A program made the position numbers and the translations under genes. This document shows positions 62,534-64,000 of a stretch of DNA of 64,000 nt, piece by piece; position 1 is the first letter of the stretch, and each line of letters starts with the position of its first letter. The notes under the pieces are model-generated. The model was not told the DNA's origin. It saw nothing but the letters and a program-made list of their open reading frames with translations, and did no database searches. The DNA comes from Campylobacterota bacterium (GTDB taxonomy: Bacteria; Babelota; Babeliae; Babelales; RVW-14): positions 664,522 to 728,521 of the forward strand of contig JACKCO010000003.1 in the NCBI GenBank assembly GCA_020633995.1, in the 5' to 3' direction.

Positions 62534-63879
62534 AACCCAAGAGGTTTAGTATGCCGTCAAATACGCATTCTCAAAGAATAAAGTTGCAAGTCCCTAAAAT
62601 AGGGGCGTCGAAGATTGTAAAAATGGGTGTTCCAACATCACAGTCATGGTTGCAGTCATTGAAACGACCGTTTTCTGGGACGTTGTTTCAACAGCCCAAA
62701 CCTGTTCCTGTACAGGTGGCTAAGAAAGATTTGCCTAAGCTTGTAACTTTCGTGCAAAAAAGTGGTTTTGCAACAAACCCTAGTAATAAGGGCCCTATAT
62801 CAGATTCTCCATGGTACAAGAAGGCTTTTGCTCGATTTAAATTTAATCTTAGCCTTTGTAGGCAAGGTACTAATTTAAAGTTTGTTACCGGAAAGAACGT
62901 TGGAAATTATTTGCAAAAAAACAGAGTTAGTGGTTTAAGTGATAAAGATTATGGGTTACTGCTTTTTACTGGCGTAAATACAAGTGGTAGTTTGCTACAT
63001 GAGGCGGTTCGCTCTGATAGGGAAAGTGTGGTTAAAATGTTACTCGAGTATGGTGAAAGTGTTAATACAAAAGATGATTGTGGTAGAACTCCTTTGTTTT
63101 ACGCACAGAGTAAAGGCGTTGTAAAAGCATTATTCGAGTATGGAGCAGAGGTTGATGTTCGAGATAATCATGGCGACACCCCATTATGGTGGGCGCTTCA
63201 GTGTGGTAGTTTAGAGCATGTTAAGGCACTGCTTGAGTGTGGAGCAAATGCTAACGATCGAGATGATGATGACGCCACTCCATTACATTCTTTGTTGAGA
63301 ACTTCTGGTGGACTATGCGAAAGATCAGATGATGAGAAGATACTAATTATTAAGGCACTACTTGAGCATGGGGCAAATATTAATGCTCAAGATAAGTACG
63401 GCTGCACCCCATTGCATGCTGGGATTTGTGCTTTTAATAGGTCACGTTTTGTTAAGTACTTACTTGAACATGGAGCAGGTGTTAATGTTCGAGATAAGAA
63501 GGGCCGTACCCCATTAGATAGAGCATTTGAGATAGCAGATGATAGAGAAGTTGATTTTCCGCAAGACACCATATTCATTCAAGAGGATAAAAAGGTTATC
63601 GACATATTGCTTCAATACGGAGGAGTTCAATATGGGGCACGAAGCGGAGCAAGGTCAAACCAAAGAGCGGCACATTCAAGACATGCAAGAGATACGAGTG
63701 ATGCCCTCGTTGAATTAGGCTTTGAGCGTGGAGACAGCCCAACTCATGCGCAGGTAAAAAGAGCGTACAGGAAACTTGCATTAGAGCATCATCCAGATGC
63801 ACGTGGTGATGCTAATAAATTTAAGAAAATTCAAGCAGCATACGATAGTCTTAAAGACGACTATCAGGAGCCTATCTAA
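62449..63879 (+). CDS. Secreted ankyrin-repeat protein with C-terminal J domain
   Basis: Protein of 476 aa. Signal peptide 1-27 (IFTCAVLGKNAQAM). A basic linker (30-120) is followed by about six ankyrin repeats at 180-390 (GSLLHEAVRSDRESVVKMLL, GRTPLFYAQSKGVVKALFEY, GDTPLWWALQCGSLEHVKAL, GCTPLHAGICAFNRSRFVKY, GRTPLDRAFE). The last 60 residues form a J domain: VKRAYRKLALEHHPDARGD with HPD at 63790-63798 (His448), then FKKIQAAYDSL. HPD is the element that stimulates Hsp70 ATPase. In an exported protein this would act on a host Hsp70. Start follows TGGAGG. It shares a 102-base identical leader with the next gene. Confidence 0.9.
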   Translation: MNRRFRFIKIMLCIFTCAVLGKNAQAMLKPKRFSMPSNTHSQRIKLQVPKIGASKIVKMGVPTSQSWLQSLKRPFSGTLFQQPKPVPVQVAKKDLPKLVTFVQKSGFATNPSNKGPISDSPWYKKAFARFKFNLSLCRQGTNLKFVTGKNVGNYLQKNRVSGLSDKDYGLLLFTGVNTSGSLLHEAVRSDRESVVKMLLEYGESVNTKDDCGRTPLFYAQSKGVVKALFEYGAEVDVRDNHGDTPLWWALQCGSLEHVKALLECGANANDRDDDDATPLHSLLRTSGGLCERSDDEKILIIKALLEHGANINAQDKYGCTPLHAGICAFNRSRFVKYLLEHGAGVNVRDKKGRTPLDRAFEIADDREVDFPQDTIFIQEDKKVIDILLQYGGVQYGARSGARSNQRAAHSRHARDTSDALVELGFERGDSPTHAQVKRAYRKLALEHHPDARGDANKFKKIQAAYDSLKDDYQEPI

Positions 63880-63898
63880 GGATTAATGCCTGGACAAA

Positions 63899-64000
63899 AA
63901 AATGGAGGATATATCATGAACAGACGTTTTCGATTCATAAAAATTATGCTGTGCATTTTTACATGTGCAGTGTTAGGGAAAAATGCACAGGCAATGCTTA
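63899..64000 (+). repeat. 102-base direct repeat, copy 2 (cut by window edge)
   Basis: Identical to 62432-62533 base for base up to the end of the window. The base before it differs, so the 5' boundary is real; the 3' boundary is not visible. Confidence 0.97.
63916..64000 (+). CDS. Secreted protein, partial (only 28 codons in window)
   Basis: The ATG at 63916 is preceded by TGGAGG with the same spacing as the previous gene. The visible 28 residues are a signal peptide identical to that of the 62449 gene (ending KNAQAML). By analogy it is likely another ankyrin or related exported protein. Whether the two genes stay similar beyond the signal peptide cannot be seen. Confidence 0.8.
   Translation, partial: MNRRFRFIKIMLCIFTCAVLGKNAQAML

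Overview
The window looks like chromosomal DNA of a Gram-negative, host-associated bacterium with a moderately AT-rich genome. My best guess is an intracellular symbiont or parasite of protists, possibly of the Dependentiae (TM6) type. Reasons: LptF/G-like permease, meso-DAP-type MurE and a type II/IV secretion ATPase (Gram-negative envelope), together with an unusually large set of signal-peptide proteins built from eukaryotic-type modules (ankyrin repeats, F-box, PP2C phosphatases, J domains, a WASP-like VCA module). The phylum assignment is inference; no rRNA is present to test it.

Layout. 1-8255: leuS (3' end outside the window), a HAS-barrel-like protein overlapping rnhB, an XRE/S24-like repressor, a large secreted polyproline/WH2/central/acidic protein and a LysE-type exporter. 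8387-11474: glmM, a DUF502 membrane protein and an LptF/G permease in one operon, followed by a short inverted-repeat element. 11812-13107: a secreted protein of unknown function. 13219-24757: a ten-gene plus-strand polysaccharide operon (UDP-xylose synthase, four GT4 glycosyltransferases, a CgeB-like glycosyltransferase, two methyltransferases, UDP-glucose dehydrogenase, an ABC exporter). 24762-28714: murE, a coiled-coil protein and hisS. 28945-34712: three secreted ankyrin proteins, one with a degenerate J domain. 34871-48138: a second glycan block (galE, three membrane glycosyltransferase-like proteins, FAD oxidoreductase, asparagine synthetase, mannose-1-phosphate guanylyltransferase) interrupted by a tandem pair of secreted PP2C phosphatases and ending with a secreted VanX-type dipeptidase. 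48353-56559: a membrane protein, a zinc metalloprotease, UvrD/PcrA helicase, an M23 peptidase, a small secreted protein, a GspE-type ATPase, a FUN14-like protein and HU. 56786-64000: F-box/ankyrin protein, a miaB-tRNA-Cys-tRNA-Leu operon, then a series of secreted proteins sharing a ribosome-binding site and signal-peptide cassette; the last one runs off the window.

How it fits together. Housekeeping genes (leuS, hisS, murE, glmM, rnhB, pcrA, miaB, hup) are interleaved with two surface-glycan clusters and with a repertoire of exported proteins that look designed to act on a eukaryotic host: actin nucleation (VCA mimic), ubiquitin ligase recruitment (F-box), dephosphorylation (PP2C), Hsp70 recruitment (J domain) and protein binding (ankyrin). 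Ugd followed by UXS predicts UDP-xylose as a sugar donor; GalE and ManC add UDP-galactose and GDP-mannose.

The most striking item is the protein at 4614-7481. Just after its signal peptide it carries the order polyproline, WH2, amphipathic QKR-containing helix and acidic-Trp motif found in host WASP/N-WASP. No rRNA, CRISPR array, transposase, integrase or recognisable prophage was seen.
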